64,000 nucleotides of DNA, from positions 56,197,422 through 56,261,421 of the forward strand of contig NC_063445.1 in the NCBI RefSeq assembly GCF_020379485.1, written 5' to 3'. The position numbers and the translations under genes are program-made. Below, in pieces: positions 35,616-48,229 of the stretch. The stretch's first letter is position 1, and the number at the start of each line of letters is the position of its first letter. The DNA is from Brassica napus (taxonomy: Eukaryota; Streptophyta; Magnoliopsida; Brassicales; Brassicaceae). The notes beneath the pieces are model-generated. The model did no database searches and had not been told where the DNA came from. It was given only the letters and a program-made list of their open reading frames with translations.

Positions 35616-36260
35616 ACAAAAACTAGTCAAAACCAAAAGAATCTAGAGAGTTATAATAATAGTATTGAAACTCAACTCTCAAGGGAGCTAAAACATCATC
35701 TACTTCAGAAACCTTCTATAAGCCAACACTATCTATGAAACCCATGTCACAAAATCTAAACTTTCTACCAAAACCTATGTACCAAAACAAAGAAACCAAA
35801 ACCCTAGAATCTAATTCAATAAGAGAGAGTTATAATCGTCCTGCTACTACGGAACTCAGCTCTAAAGGGGTTTAAAACGGCAGAGACAAAAGTTAGGCCA
35901 ACACTAAACCTTTCCACCAAAAACAAGTATAGAATCTATGCACATGGCGAATCAGAGAAGACAAGAAACCATCAAAAGCACCAAAAAACAAGTTAAAACC
36001 AAACCCAAACACAAGAACAACCAAAGTTAAACTAGCAACCTGCCACAAAGAGAAAAACGAAACCCCAACCAAAACACTAGTCAAAACCAAGAATCTAGAG
36101 AGTTAGAATCGTATTGAAACTCAACTCTCAAGGGAGCTAAAACATCATCTGCTTCAGAAACCTTCTATTAACCAACACTATCTATGAAACCCATGTCACA
36201 AAATCTAAACTTTCAACCAAAACCCTAGAATCTAATTCAATAAGAGAGAGCTGCTACGTA
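35616..36260. repeat. Direct duplication in the upstream leader region of the SPOC-like gene
   Basis: A roughly 230-bp block (about 35616-35845) with CTCTCAAGGGAGCTAAAACA recurs about 470 bp further on (about 36085-36260). Both lie between the start codon at 35580 and the likely promoter at 36.8-36.95 kb. This region probably contains leader introns, which could not be placed with confidence. Confidence 0.7.
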
Positions 36261-36839
36261 CCAAACTAAGCTCTAAAGAGGGTCTAACCTTTCCAGACAA
36301 AAGTTAGGCCAACACTATTTTATTGAACCCATGTTCACAAAATCTAACCTTTCCACCAAAACGTTATAGAATCTATCCACAGAACGAATCAGAGAAGACA
36401 CAAAAACCCTAGTTTTGAAAGGCTTGAGTTTTGGTTCTTTCTTCCACATAACGAACAAGGCAATGTAATAACAACAAAGAGGGTCTCACCAAGTCGACGC
36501 CTTTCTTCCTTATCTTCACTTCTCAACCTGATTTGGATTCAGAACAAACCCTACAAAACCCTAAACGAAACCCACATTGTCAGTTTACGAGTGACGAGAA
36601 GTGCAGATACAGAGGAGTAACAGAATCAGCCAATTTCTCTTTGTTTCAGAAAAAAAAAAAAACTTTAACTTGTGGTTGCTTGCGTTGTACGGAACATTGA
36701 AGAGAAAGAAGAAAGTGATTAAACAAAACAAAACAAAGCTCAGAGGAAACCCACTACGAAAAGCAGAGTAAAACGATGGCAAAGATTGAGACTTTATATA
36801 CAAAAACGGTTCAGATTCGTACCGTGAAACTCAGAAGCG

Positions 36840-36960
36840 AAGGGAGAGAGTGTTTAACGTTGAAATGAGAAAAGAGAGATTGTAGAGAGAGAGAGAGAGA
36901 AAGTGGACTGGTGTGGTGTGGGGAGGTAATGTTAGTGAGAGAGAGAGGGGGAAAGTGGGA
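36840..36960 (-). promoter_or_regulatory. Likely promoter/leader of the SPOC-like gene, GA-rich
   Basis: Clusters of GAGAGAGA (CT on the coding strand) lie around 36882-36902 and 36935-36950, next to gene-free AT-rich sequence. By analogy with the other genes here, this CT-rich tract probably marks the transcribed leader. Confidence 0.4.
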
Positions 36961-38319
36961 AACAAAGAAGACGACAATATTATTATTAAAGAAAGAATAA
37001 ATTTCATTAGTAGTCCTTAGCTTTCATTTAAATACACAACTACCCCTCGTATTGTATCAAGTATTACTAAAAGTTCATCTTTTACTCGTCGCCAAGTTGT
37101 TCAGTAGTTTTTACTTTTGGGCAATTTTGTTACTTTTTGTCTTTAACTGAAGAAAAATGCCCATAAACTTTTGATAATTGCAAATCTATACATTATGTGA
37201 TACTTAAGGAATTGTTCTCTTATGAAGAATGAGAATCAAGTTTTTTTTTCTATGTCAATAAATTTTCCTACAATTTTAACTGTCTTTCTATGTTTTCCGG
37301 GTTATGCTATTATTATCAATCGGAAAACACAGAAACAAACAAAAATTATGGAAACAAATTCTTACATGAACGCATCGAATAAACTTTCTTCGGAGTTATA
37401 TAAGAGAAATCTATTAAATAGTGTATTACTCTTTTAGTTCAACATATTTTATGGTTTATACTTAATTTACAAATTTTTATATTTTGTCCCATTTATTTTT
37501 AAATTTTGACCATTCATCACAGTTTAATTGTCTTTCTATGTTTTGGGTTCAACTATTATTATCAGTCAGAAAATACATAATTCAAACCAAAATTATGGAA
37601 ATAAATTTTTATATGAGCGCGTCAACTTAATTTTTTCGAAGTTATATAAGACAAAACTATTAAATATGGTATTACTATTTTAGATCAACATATTTGGATT
37701 ATACTTAATTCACAAATTATCCTATTTATCTCATTTGTTTTTAAATTTTGACGTACGATTTAATTTTCTTTCTATGTTTTCTGGTTCGATTATTATTATC
37801 AGTCAAAAATACATAATTCAAACCAAAACTACGGAAGTAAATTTTTACATGAGCCCATCAATTAAACTTTCTTCGGAGTTATATATATGAGAAAAATATT
37901 ATATATGGTATTACTCTTTTAGTTCAACATATTTTATGATTTATATTTAATTCACAAATTATATTTTATCTCATTTGTTTGTAAATTTTGACCATTTAGT
38001 ACAGTTTAATTGTCTTTCTATATTTTTGGGTTTGACTATAAATATGAGTCGGAAAATATATAATTCAAACTAAATTACTGAAATAAAATTTTACATGAGT
38101 GCGCCAATTGATTTTTCGTAGTTATATAAGAGAAAACTATCAAATATGGTATTACTATTTTAGTTCAACATATTCTATGGCTTGTAAATTTTGACCATTC
38201 AGTACAATTTAATTGTCTTTATATGTTTTTGAGCTCAACTATTATTATCAGTCGGAAAATACATTATTCAAACCAAATTACTGAAATAAATTTTTACATG
38301 AGCGCGTCAATTAATTTTT

Positions 38320-39668
38320 GGGTAATTGCGGTGGATAACCAGAGAAATAAAATATATTAGCTGAATGGTTATGCTACTGTGTGAATTTCTAAATCCCAGT
38401 ATTAACCCTACAACCAGGTATGAATGCAGACCTGACTGTTCTAGTTGTTGACCCTACATGTAAGAGAATAGACCCTACAACAATCTAGTTCACGCGACTG
38501 AATATGTATAGAATTGCAATTTTTAAAACTCATTATTTCCAAAGTCTTCGTCTCTCCCATTTTTGTTTTGGTCTATAAAAAACACAGTTTGGATCTTGCA
38601 TCATCGAATGTATCATGTTCTTACCTGGTTTGAAGACCTAAATTGAAGATGGTGTCCGCTCGGCTTATGGTTAAAAGTTTTGGATTTAGAATTTAGTGTT
38701 TATTGTTTAGTTGGGTTTAGGATTTAGGATTTACGGTTTAGTGTTTATGATTTACGGTTAAGAGTTTTGGGTTTAGGGTTTAGAGTTTTGGGTTTAAAGT
38801 TTATGGTTTAGTTGGGTTTAGGGTTTCGTATTTTTGGTTTAAATTTTAGTATTTAAAGTTTATGGTTTTGTGTTTCGGATTTTGTTGACGGCGTTTATGA
38901 TGGTATTTTTTTTTTTTGGATGTCACTTTGACTGGTGATAAGAACAAAGGTGAATTTAAAACTTCATCATAGGTGAAATCAAGCTTTATTTTGTTTTTCA
39001 GCTAGTAATAAAAGACTTTTTTTTACTGTTCGCCCCTAAGTAAATTGTGTGTTCAACTCTAAAAATGCTAGTTAATAAAAATTTGTCAATTTATATTTCT
39101 TTTAAAAAAGTAAAAAAAAATATTAATTGCTAAATTTTTTTGTAACTTATTAATGTAGTCAATTAAACTCTAAGTTTTAAATTTTAGGATTCGCTCCTTA
39201 GAATTTATGGTTTAGAATTTTGCCGATGGTGTTTAGGATTTAGGATGCTGATACTGATGGCGTTTAAGGTTTATAGTTATGCTGATAATATTAACAATGT
39301 CAACTTTTTTTTGACAAGTATTTTCTAATTATATTTATTTTCATAAATAAAATATGGTTTTAAATTTTTTTATTGCTATGTGATTGCAAATGTTGACTCG
39401 TAAAATAACTCATAAAACAACACAAGTATTTTTTCAAACTCATAAAACAAATAAATTTAGATATGTTTCAAAGAAAAAGAAAAATAAACTATGTATTAAA
39501 TCTGACACATAGTCTGACAATTGCAGACCTACCTATCCTACACGCTAAGTGACTTTAGGACAAGAGGGTAACTTCGCTTTGTTCCACTTATCCAACTACC
39601 TAAATAACTATTTTATTGCATACATTCCTAAATATCTTCTTATTCATGGTTTTCTAGCTAATTAGGCC
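38320..39668. mobile_element. Mutator-like (MULE) non-autonomous element, 1349 bp, in the repeat array
   Basis: Perfect 9-bp target duplication TTAATTTTT (38311-38319 and 39669-39677). The left end GGGTAATTGCGGTGGATAACCA and the inverted right end GGCCTAATTAGCTAGAAAACCA share TAATT and AACCA in register. No transposase is visible. Nine-base duplications are the mark of Mutator-like insertions. Removing it restores the repeat unit. Confidence 0.75.
38670..38890. repeat. Degenerate telomere-like (TTTAGGG)n tract inside the MULE
   Basis: Many close variants of GGTTTAGGGTTTAG run through this stretch, such as TTTAGGATTTAGGATTTACG and TTGGGTTTAGGGTTTAGAG. The strand reads as the plant telomere repeat but degraded. 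Confidence 0.7.
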
Positions 39669-41618
39669 TTAATTTTTCGTAGTTATATAAAAGAAAACTA
39701 TCAAATATGGTATTACTATTTTAGTTCAACGTATTATATGGCTTGTAAATTTTGACCATTCAGTACAATTTAATTGTCATTCTATGTTTTTGGGCTCGAC
39801 TATTATTATCGGTCGGAAAATATAATATTCAAACCAAATTACTGAAATAAATTTTTACATGAACGCGTCAATTAATTTTTTCAGAGTTATATAAGAGAAA
39901 GCTATCAAATATGGTATTACTATCTTGGTTCAGCATATTCTATGGCTTGTAAATTTTGACCATCCAGTATAATTTAATTGTCTTTCTATGTTTTTCGGTT
40001 CGACTATTATTATCAGTCGGAAAATACATTATTCAAACCAAATTACTGAAATAAATTTTTACATGAACGCCTCAATTAAGCTTTTTGGAGTTATATAATG
40101 AGAAAACTATCAAATATGGTATTACTTTTTTAGTTCAACATATTCTATGGCTTGTAGATTTTGACCATTCAGTACAATTTAATTGTCTTTATATGTTTTT
40201 GGGTTCGACTATTATTATCAGTCGGAAAATACATTATTCAAACCAAATTACTGAAATAAATATTTACACGAGCGCGTCAATTAAGTTTTTCGGAGTTATA
40301 TAAGAGAAAACTATCAAATATGGTATTACTATTTTAGTTCAACATATTCTATGGCTTGTAAATTTTGACCATTCAGTACAATTTAATTGTCTTTATATGT
40401 TTTTGGGTTCGACTATTATTATCAGTCAGAAAATACATTATTCAAACCAAATTACTGAAATAAATTTTTACATAAGCGCGTCAATTAATTTTTTGTAGTT
40501 ATATAAGAGAAAACTATCAAATATGGTATTACTATTTTAGTTCAACATATTCTATGGCTTGTAAATTTTGACCATTCAGTACAATTTAATTGTCTTTCTA
40601 TGTTTCTGGCTCGACTATTATATAAGAGAAAACTATTAAATATGGTAGTACTATATTAATTCAACATATTTTATGGCTTATCCTTGATTCGCGAATTATC
40701 CTATTTTATCTCATTTGTTTGTAATTGTGGCATTTTAACTTTTACTCAAAATGGATGAAAAAACAAAAATATCAATATTGTAATTTACATATGAACATTT
40801 ATGTAACGTGTATAAATATTCTATTAGATAAATACTTCATCCATTGACGTTTTAAAGTATTTTTTTAAATAAGATGACATTTTTAGTTTTTAGTAAAATT
40901 AATAAACTTTTAGTGCTAATGGCTCTTTAAATTATTTAGTTTATTTTTTTGTAATTGAAATGGGATTACTTAAATAGTTAATGATGTTTTTGTTTAGAAA
41001 AAAATATTTTTTTTTAAAAATATTTTTTTTTCAATCGATGTGCACAACTCTAAAACTCAAATGTAGTTTTTAGTTTTGTTAGTTAAGCCAAATAAATAAA
41101 AAGCTGAAGGAGTATCAAAATTGCAAATGGAGTTCATTTAAGAGTGGGTTCACCGACTGGTCCCCTCAATCCTTGACAAAGGCAGACGTAGGTTACTATA
41201 TTTGGTAACAACGATTGATGAGTAAAATCTGTAGTCACGAAAGCCTGCCTCTATCATCTTTCTTTGTAACAAAACAACTTTAAAATCAAATAGTCTTTCT
41301 CATCAGTCATTTTGCTTCACAGAGTATAGGACACACAGAGAGGTAATTTAAGAAGACAAGAATATAATAATATATACGTTGAGTAGAGTGTAGCTTAAAA
41401 TCATAACAAAGAAGTGGAATCTCACTTTTTGATAGTAACTTGTGATCCAAGGAAAAAATAACTTCGTTGTATCACAGTCAAATGGATGAAATATACTTAC
41501 ACACAAGACGTCAAGACCTATGTACTAATCGTTTATTTTATACCTATCAACTGAACCGTTTCTTGATTTACACTTAGGTGAGGCACTCCTGTGAAAGATT
41601 TGATCCAGAGAAGAGAGA

Positions 41619-42516
41619 TCAGATAGTGATCTGTTTGCCCATCAACTGAAACGTCCTGCGTTTTTTTGGTTGATGCTGTTCGTTGTCTTGAGATGAGTCA
41701 TTGAGTACCGAGGAAGTTTCTTTAGCTGCATAAACAAAATTAGAACCTCATTAACACTCCTTTAAGCACTTTGATTATTAATAAGCTAATCAAAGGCAAG
41801 TAGTTAGCAATAGTAAGCCACTAGAGGTATGCAAGAGAAAGAGAGTGAGATGAATTTCATCACCTAGTGGACTTGTATGTGGCTGCAAAGGCTTTCCGCA
41901 ATCTACAACTTCTTCCATACCATTAGTTCTTAACATGGCAGTATCATGATCATCTACTCTGGAACTTTGATCCTCAGCAACACCAGGTATGAGCAATACG
42001 CGAGATGATGAACGACACGCTTCACATATCCAAATGTGAGGGACAGATGGTAAAAACACTCTTGCGCAATAACTGAAACAGAACAGCCATGCAACATTTA
42101 GAAGATGAAACGTCTTAGACCAAAGATCAGAAGATTGATTTGTTGGTTATAGAGTATCATTACTTACGTATGCTCGCGAGTATCTCTGCACTTGAAACAT
42201 ACCATCATCAAACCCACAACGCCCACACTTCCACATATCTCACACGTCTCCTCCTATGCATAGCAACACAGTCATATATATTTAGCAAATTCATCGTTTG
42301 AAAGCAAAAAAAAAAAAAGCAGTGCAAGATTCAAAAAGAATTGCATCGAAGCAGAGTAAATAAGAACGCACGACTCTCAAAATCAACAACCCTAACGAGT
42401 AAGGGCCTAAAGATTCTAATTCTCAGGTGTGGACTTACTCTGGATTCTTGCATCCCTTTCTTTGAGGAAAGAGACGAACTTATGGGTTGATCTTCGTTTA
42501 CGTCTCTCCTTTTCAT
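41619..42516 (-). CDS. Small PHD-finger protein, P1 type (At5g61100/61110/61120-like)
   Basis: Four exons (42516-42439, 42253-42168, 42072-41864, 41725-41619) join to 159 residues. One complete C4HC3 PHD finger spans about residues 30-72: CEIC, CFKC, HTYC and, after HIW, CEAC. The rest is polar and low-complexity, ending KKRRTFQLMGKQITI. PHD fingers of this wording occur in AIPP2-type readers of unmodified H3K4; here the finger stands alone with no SPOC-like domain. Nuclear location is likely from the KKRR stretch. It is the first of a tandem family on one strand. Confidence 0.8.
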
Positions 42517-43229
42517 TTGTTGTTCTTGATCCAAAGGTCTTCACTGGCGTCGCCTGTAACGTTGTGCCGATAGTGGCAGATGTGGTTTCTATAGAGAAAC
42601 AGAATATACAGAAGATAGAAACAGAGCGCTAAATCTTGACTTGATCATATAACAACCATGTTAAAAAAATTAAAAAATGATTCTTCTAAATCTTTAAATT
42701 CGTTACCTCCTGAATCGTCAATTGCGTATTTTTAAACTTGTTTAGTTATTAACTAATCTAAATTTTACGTTTTTTCAGAATTATATAAAGTTAAAATAAA
42801 GAGAATTATCTAAATTTTCACATTTTCAGAACCAATGTTAAGCGTCTGGTAGATATTGTCATTATTACACATTATTGACTCATTAAGTTGCATCTTATAA
42901 TTTGTCTTTACGCATAATATTTCTTTTTGTAACAAAGTAGCAAGTAAAAGACATTTTTAAGAGTATCTCACTTCTCTAGTAAGATTACTTGCGAGCCAAG
43001 AAACAAACTTTTATTTATTTATTTTTTTAAAGAAACCATAAAATTCAGATATTTTTTTGTAACAAAGTAGCAAGTAAAATATATTTTTAAGAGTGTCTCA
43101 CTTCTCTAGTTAGATTACTTGCGACCCAAGAAACAACTTTTATTCAAAAAAAAAAAGAAACCATAAAATCCAGAAGTCTCTGACAACAACCACTCAGCTC
43201 AGCTACACATCTCTCTCTAACAAAAGCAT

Positions 43230-43844
43230 TTACTTTGCAGATTCTGAATCAGAGGGCGTGTTTGAGTCTGGTTGTTGATTACTCTCTGAGTCTTTTTCTT
43301 TTTGGTTTAATCGCTGAGTCTTCATTACCAGAGTGCTCGCTTCCAGTGCTCTTCCAGTGTTATACGCACGATTAAGACGAATTGAGTTACCAGTGTCATT
43401 AGGACCTTTAGCAAAGCCACGCTTAATGAAGAGTACACGAATTGAGGTACGGCACTTTTCACATATCCACTTGTCAGGTACAGTTTTAAAAATCTCCTTT
43501 CCGCAATAACTGAAACATTACAACAAATAAAATCAAAAATTTTGTTAATGATTCAAGTTAGAGGAGGAGGAGGAATCATGAATCCTAATACGTACATATG
43601 CATTCCTGCGACTTTGCAGTTGAAGCAAGTCAGCATCCAATCTTCATTTGCATTACTTCCGCACCTGTTACAGGGCTCCTTCTCCTACAAACAATAACAA
43701 GACTAATCAATAAACTCATTTTCTTTATATCAATGTGTACCAATAACGCTTCTTTACCTCATAGTTGGTAACGCTTTCCTCTCTAGAAGAAGAAGAAGAC
43801 GAACCGCTTCTTTTGTACTCCTTTACTTTTCTTTTGTACACCAT
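43230..43844 (-). CDS. Small PHD-finger protein, P2 type
   Basis: Three exons (43844-43758, 43684-43596, 43509-43230) join to 151 residues. It starts MVYKRKVKEYKRSGSSSSSS and has a full C4HC3 set: CNRC, CFNC, HIYC, CEKC. The finger is split by an intron at the same place as in P1 (between H and Y). The tail is Ser/Asp/Glu/Gln-rich and ends SDSESAK. The four-exon P1 and three-exon P2 differ in tail and N-terminus but share the finger. Function is unknown; a histone-reader role is inferred from the fold. Confidence 0.8.
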
Positions 43845-43979
43845 TAGTATCGATCAAAGAAAGAATAGTTTCAGTTTAAGAAGAAGATGATCGTTTTCTT
43901 GGTATGCAAGAAACAGCTTTTGTTTTCTTGTCTCTCTCTGAAGAGCCTTTGATGTATTTATATAGGGAAGAGAAGTTTA

Positions 43980-44560
43980 AATATACGTTGGCACAATCTA
44001 ATCAATAGTTTTGACTATATTCATATAATTTAATTGTACTTCTAGTCAATAATTTTGACTATTCACACTTTTTTTTCCGATTCGGATTAAACAATTATTA
44101 TCAATCGGAAAACACAAGTTCAAACAGAAATCACAGAAACAAATTTAAGAGCATCGATTAAAATTTCTTCTAACTTTAATTGTACTTCTAGTCAATAATT
44201 TTGACTATTTACACATTTTCTCGATTTGGATTAAACAATTATTATCAATCGGAAAACACAGTCAAACATAAATTACATAAACACATTTAAGCGCATCGAT
44301 TAAAATTTCTTCTTATACAACTTTAATTGTACTTCTAGTCAATAATTTTGATTATTCACACATTTTTGGGATTCAAATAAACTATTATTATCAATCGTGA
44401 ACACACAAATTCAAACATAAATTACATAAACAAATTTAATCGCATTGATTAAACTTTCTTTTTATACAAAATCTGTATAAGAAAATGTATTAAATATGAT
44501 ACTATTCTCTTAGTTCAACATATTTTATGGCTTATACTTAATTCACATAGTATCTAATTT
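43980..44560. repeat. Upstream repeats of PHD gene P2 (about 125-bp units)
   Basis: Three units share TTTAATTGTACTTCTAGTCA, AATTTTGACTATTCACAC and ATTATTATCAATCGGAAAAC. A last segment matches the TCAACATATTTTATGGCTTA part of the 37-40 kb array. The same family reappears, mostly single-copy, upstream of P3 (46.92-47.17 kb). Confidence 0.75.
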
Positions 44561-44859
44561 TGTATTTTTTTTGTTTTTTTTGGCAATTAACTTCTAATCC
44601 TGAATAAGGTGAAAATTTTCAAATCTAATAATATAGTAATTTTACATCATGTAATTTGTATATAAAATTTTGGTTACATAAATATATGTAAAAATTTCAG
44701 TATAAAAGATGAATAGTTTCTCAAATATATTTCATATGTCATATCTCTTTTATGATGTAATATGTTGCAAATCACTATCAATAAAATAAAATGTTAAAAA
44801 GATGTAAAATCTTAAATGAAGTTCTTTTAATATTGGGTGTACCAATATATATGTTACTA

Positions 44860-45130
44860 TATTTGGTATTGGATTAGTAGTCTTTCTCATCACAGAGTGT
44901 AGTAGCAAGGAGACATAGGTAATTAAAGAAGACGAGATATACATTGAGTGTGGCTCAAAAAGATGATAAAAAAAGTTCAATCTCACTTTTTGAGAATAAC
45001 TTTTGATCCACGGAAAAGAAAATTTTGTATTACAATCAAATGGTATATACACGACACCTTTGTTCTAGTCGTTTCTTCTGTATTTCTTTAAAAATCAAAT
45101 TTTGAAGATTTAACAAGACCATATCAGTTA
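44860..45130 (-). pseudogene. 3'-end remnant of a P1-type PHD gene
   Basis: The block holds AGTAGTCTTTCTCATCACAG and AATCTCACTTTTTGAGAATA, followed by an ATCCACGGAAAAGAAAATTT-like stretch. It matches the downstream flank of P1 at 41.29-41.56 kb. No PHD exon follows upstream, so only the 3' part of a former P1 copy remains. Its place between P2 and P3 fits loss of P1 from a duplicated P1-P2 pair. Confidence 0.6.
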
Positions 45131-45245
45131 GTTCTCGAAAGATTAATTTTGGAAACAATTGACAAGGGGGAATTGTGTGTTTTAATCTTATTTAGTTATA
45201 AATTTATCTAACTTTTTTCAGAGTTATCCATAAGTTAATATAAAT

Positions 45246-45690
45246 TAGAGAAAATTCCTTAAAAATACACAGACTAATTTTCATTTGCTAATAAAATACA
45301 CTAACTATTTTGGATCCCCGTTTAATACACGAACTAATTTTTATTGCTTATTAAATACACAAACTTTTGAAATTCGCAGATTTTACACATCGTTTTAAAC
45401 GGCTAACTATATTTTACGAAAGTATTGACGACGTTAGCTAGTGTTTAATTAAACACGTGTTTAAATTATAAAAAGAAAATTCCTTTAAAATACATGAACT
45501 AATTATTATTTGCTAATAAAATACATGAACAATTTTGGATTCCCGTTTAATACCCAAACTAATTTTTGTTTTTCATTAAATATACAAACCTTTGAAATTT
45601 GTATATTTTACACATCGATGTAGATGGTGTCGACTATGTTTAACAGAAAATGACGTTAGTTTTAATTAAACATGTCATTAAACTGTGAAA
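45246..45690. repeat. Two tandem copies of a 225-bp repeat
   Basis: About 45246-45473 and 45474-45690 align along their length. Each has ATTCCTTAAAAATACA-like starts, a GTTTAATACACGAACTAATT-like middle and TTTTACACATCG, and ends with CGTTAGCTAGTGTTTAATTA-like text. No coding potential is seen and no terminal repeats were found. Confidence 0.65.
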
Positions 45691-46310
45691 AGCACACTCA
45701 TCCTCAACCAAAACCTCTCAAATTTATTGAGCCCTAATTCAAGTTAGTTTCAATTCGAGTTTGGCAATTGGCACCCTAATATGTTCCAACCTCTTTTATT
45801 CTCCAAACTATGTTTTTTTTTGTTATTCTTCGCTTTGATTTCCCTTTATATCTCTTCGAATTGGAGTCGATTCCCCTTTAAACACTAACACGAAAATTTC
45901 ATATTTTCAGAATCAGTATTAATCGTCTGGGAGATATATTGTCAATAGTCACTAAATCTTGAAATTGTATCTCTAAACTGTCTTGAAATCATGTACCGTT
46001 TTTTTTGGGTAACGAAGTAGCAAGCAAAGGAGAATGTATAAGAGTACCGAAGCAAATGACCATCAAAAAAGTTTAATCTCACACTTCTCTAGTAAGATCA
46101 CTTGCGACCCAAACAACAAGCATATTTAAAAACAAAAAGAAACACTAAATCAAGATCTCTCTCACAACCCGCTAAGCTCAGATTGACAACTAATCTCACT
46201 TATCAAGTAAGACCACTTGCGAACCAATAAACAAACTTACAAAAAAAAAAAAAAAGAGACCCCTATATCCAAATGTCTCTGACAACCACTCAGCTCAGCT
46301 ACTTTTCAGA

Positions 46311-46763
46311 TTAAGAATCAGATTGTTGATTACTCTCTGAGGCTTCGTCATGGTTAATGAAGATTACGCCACGTGAGGTGCGGCACTCTTCACATAGCCA
46401 CACGTCAGGTACAGCTTTAAAAAGCACCTTTGCGCAATAACTGAAACATTACAACAAATAAATCAAGATCCATGTTAATGGTTAAGTGGAGGAGGAGGAT
46501 GAATCATGAATCCTAATATGTACATATGCTCTCGTGTGACTCTGCATTTGAAGCAAGTCATAATAAAATCGTCATTTGCATTGTTTCCACATATTTGACA
46601 AGGCTTCTTCTCCTACAAACAATAACAAGACTAATCAAGAAACGCATTTTCTAATTCATCAATGTGTACTAATAACTCGGTTTAATAGCTTCTTTACCTT
46701 ATAGTTGGAAACGCTTTCCTCTGTAGTAGAAGAAGAAGACGAACCACTTTTGTTGTACTCCAT
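46311..46763 (-). CDS. Small PHD-finger protein, P3 (P2 type, short tail)
   Basis: Three exons (46763-46698, 46612-46524, 46440-46311) join to 94 residues. It starts MEYNKSGSSSSSTTEESVSN. The C4HC3 ligands are complete (CQIC, CFKC, HIYC, CEEC). Flanks and intron positions match P2, but the tail is much shorter and ends ASESNQQSDS, apparently by internal deletion relative to P2. It may still fold as a minimal PHD protein. Confidence 0.75.
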
Positions 46764-48229
46764 TAGTATCGATCAAAGAAAGAATAGGTTTCGGTTTAAG
46801 AGGAAAGAGGGAAGAAAATGATCGTTTTTTAGAACGCAAGAACCAGCTTTTGTTTTCTTATTTCTCTTTGAAGAGCCTTCCTTTGTTGTATATATATAGG
46901 GAAGCAAAGTTCAAATACTTCAGCACAATCTAGTCAATATTTTGACTATATTCACACAATTAATTATGACCTTTTCACAAATTTTTCCGATTTGAGTTAA
47001 ACTATTATTATCAATCGGAAAATACAGTCAAACTGAAATCACAGAAACAAATTTGTGCGCATCGATTGAACTTTATTCGTATACAAGAAGTTGTATAAGA
47101 GAAATGTATTAAATATGATACTATTCTCTTAGTTCAACATATGTTATGGCTTATAATTTATTCACAATTATCCCATTTTGTCTCCTACTTGTTTGTATTA
47201 ATTTACATTATGTAATTTGTATAGAAAATTTTGGCTACATAAATATGTAATATTTTCGTATCAAAAGTCGATTAGTTTTTTTTTTTAAATTTTTTTTCAA
47301 GTTTCAAAAAACTATTAGTTTCTCAATTATATTTTCATATGTTGTATCTCTTCTATGATGTAATATGTTTAAAATCACTATCAATAAAATAAAATGCTAA
47401 GAATATATAAAATTTAAAATGGAATTCTTTTATTATTGGTCCACCAATATATATGTTTATATATCTGATACTGGTTCTTTTGTTACGGTTTTATTTTCCA
47501 AATCACCTCAAATTTGGATAATATAATATTTTTTTGAAGTAAATAAAAGAAGTCGATATATTTTTAACATGGACATAGATACTAAAATGTTGTAACCAAA
47601 ATAGTAGAATTGAGTTCTTATCTTTAATTTTAATTTTACCTTGTCAACTAGTCGTTATTTCAAGTCTTCACATCTGCTTTCTTAAGTTGTTATCCCATAT
47701 TTTATTCTTATATTTTGCTCAAAAAATGCCCATTTTTTTCTTATGTTTTTTATGTAAAAGTATGCAAAAGTATTGAAATAATTTAGATTATCTTTTAGAC
47801 TTTTTGTAATATATAAATTATTGGAAACATTCCTTATTTTCATTTTAAATAGTTATAAATTTTAATAATCAATATTTAATAAATAATAAATATCTCATTT
47901 TGCCCTATTTGTTTGTAATTTTGGCATTTTAACTTCTAGAAATATTGTAATTTACATTATGTAATTTTTATATAAATTGTTTGCATATGTAAAAATTCAA
48001 GTGTAAAAAGTGAATAGTTTCTCAATTATATTTCATATGTCATATCCAATATGTGGTCATGTAATATGTTTCAAATCACTATCAATAAAATAATGTGTTA
48101 AAAATATATGACATTTGAAAAATGAGTTCTTTCAATATTGGATCTACCAGTTTACATTACTACATCTGATATTGGTTGTTCTATTTGGATTTAAATCATC
48201 TAAGTTTGGATAATATAATGGCCTTATGA

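Larger units (their letters stand above)
37220..40700. repeat. Tandem array of about ten 205-245 bp repeats
   Basis: Each unit contains TCAACATATTCTATGGCTTG, TTTTGACCATTCAGTACAAT, TAATTGTCTTTCTATGTTTT, ATTATTATCAGTCGGAAAAT and GAGTTATATAAGAGAAAACT. The ATTATTATCA marker recurs near 37308, 37553, 37790, 38036 (variant), 38239, 39801, 40005, 40209, 40413 and 40614. Units on the left are about 240 bp with an extra CACAAATTATCCTATTT segment; units on the right are about 205 bp and more alike. The array is split by the element at 38320. Related sequence lies upstream of the PHD genes at 43.98-44.56 and 46.92-47.17 kb. Confidence 0.88.

Noticed and set aside
37220..40700. CRISPR-like regular spacing of repeats
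   Set aside because: Whole units repeat with no unique spacers, and the host is a plant; this is a tandem satellite.
40845..41113. Possible Stowaway-like element (CTTCATCCATT ... GCTGAAGGAG between TA dinucleotides)
   Set aside because: Terminal match is too weak to separate from chance in AT-rich DNA.
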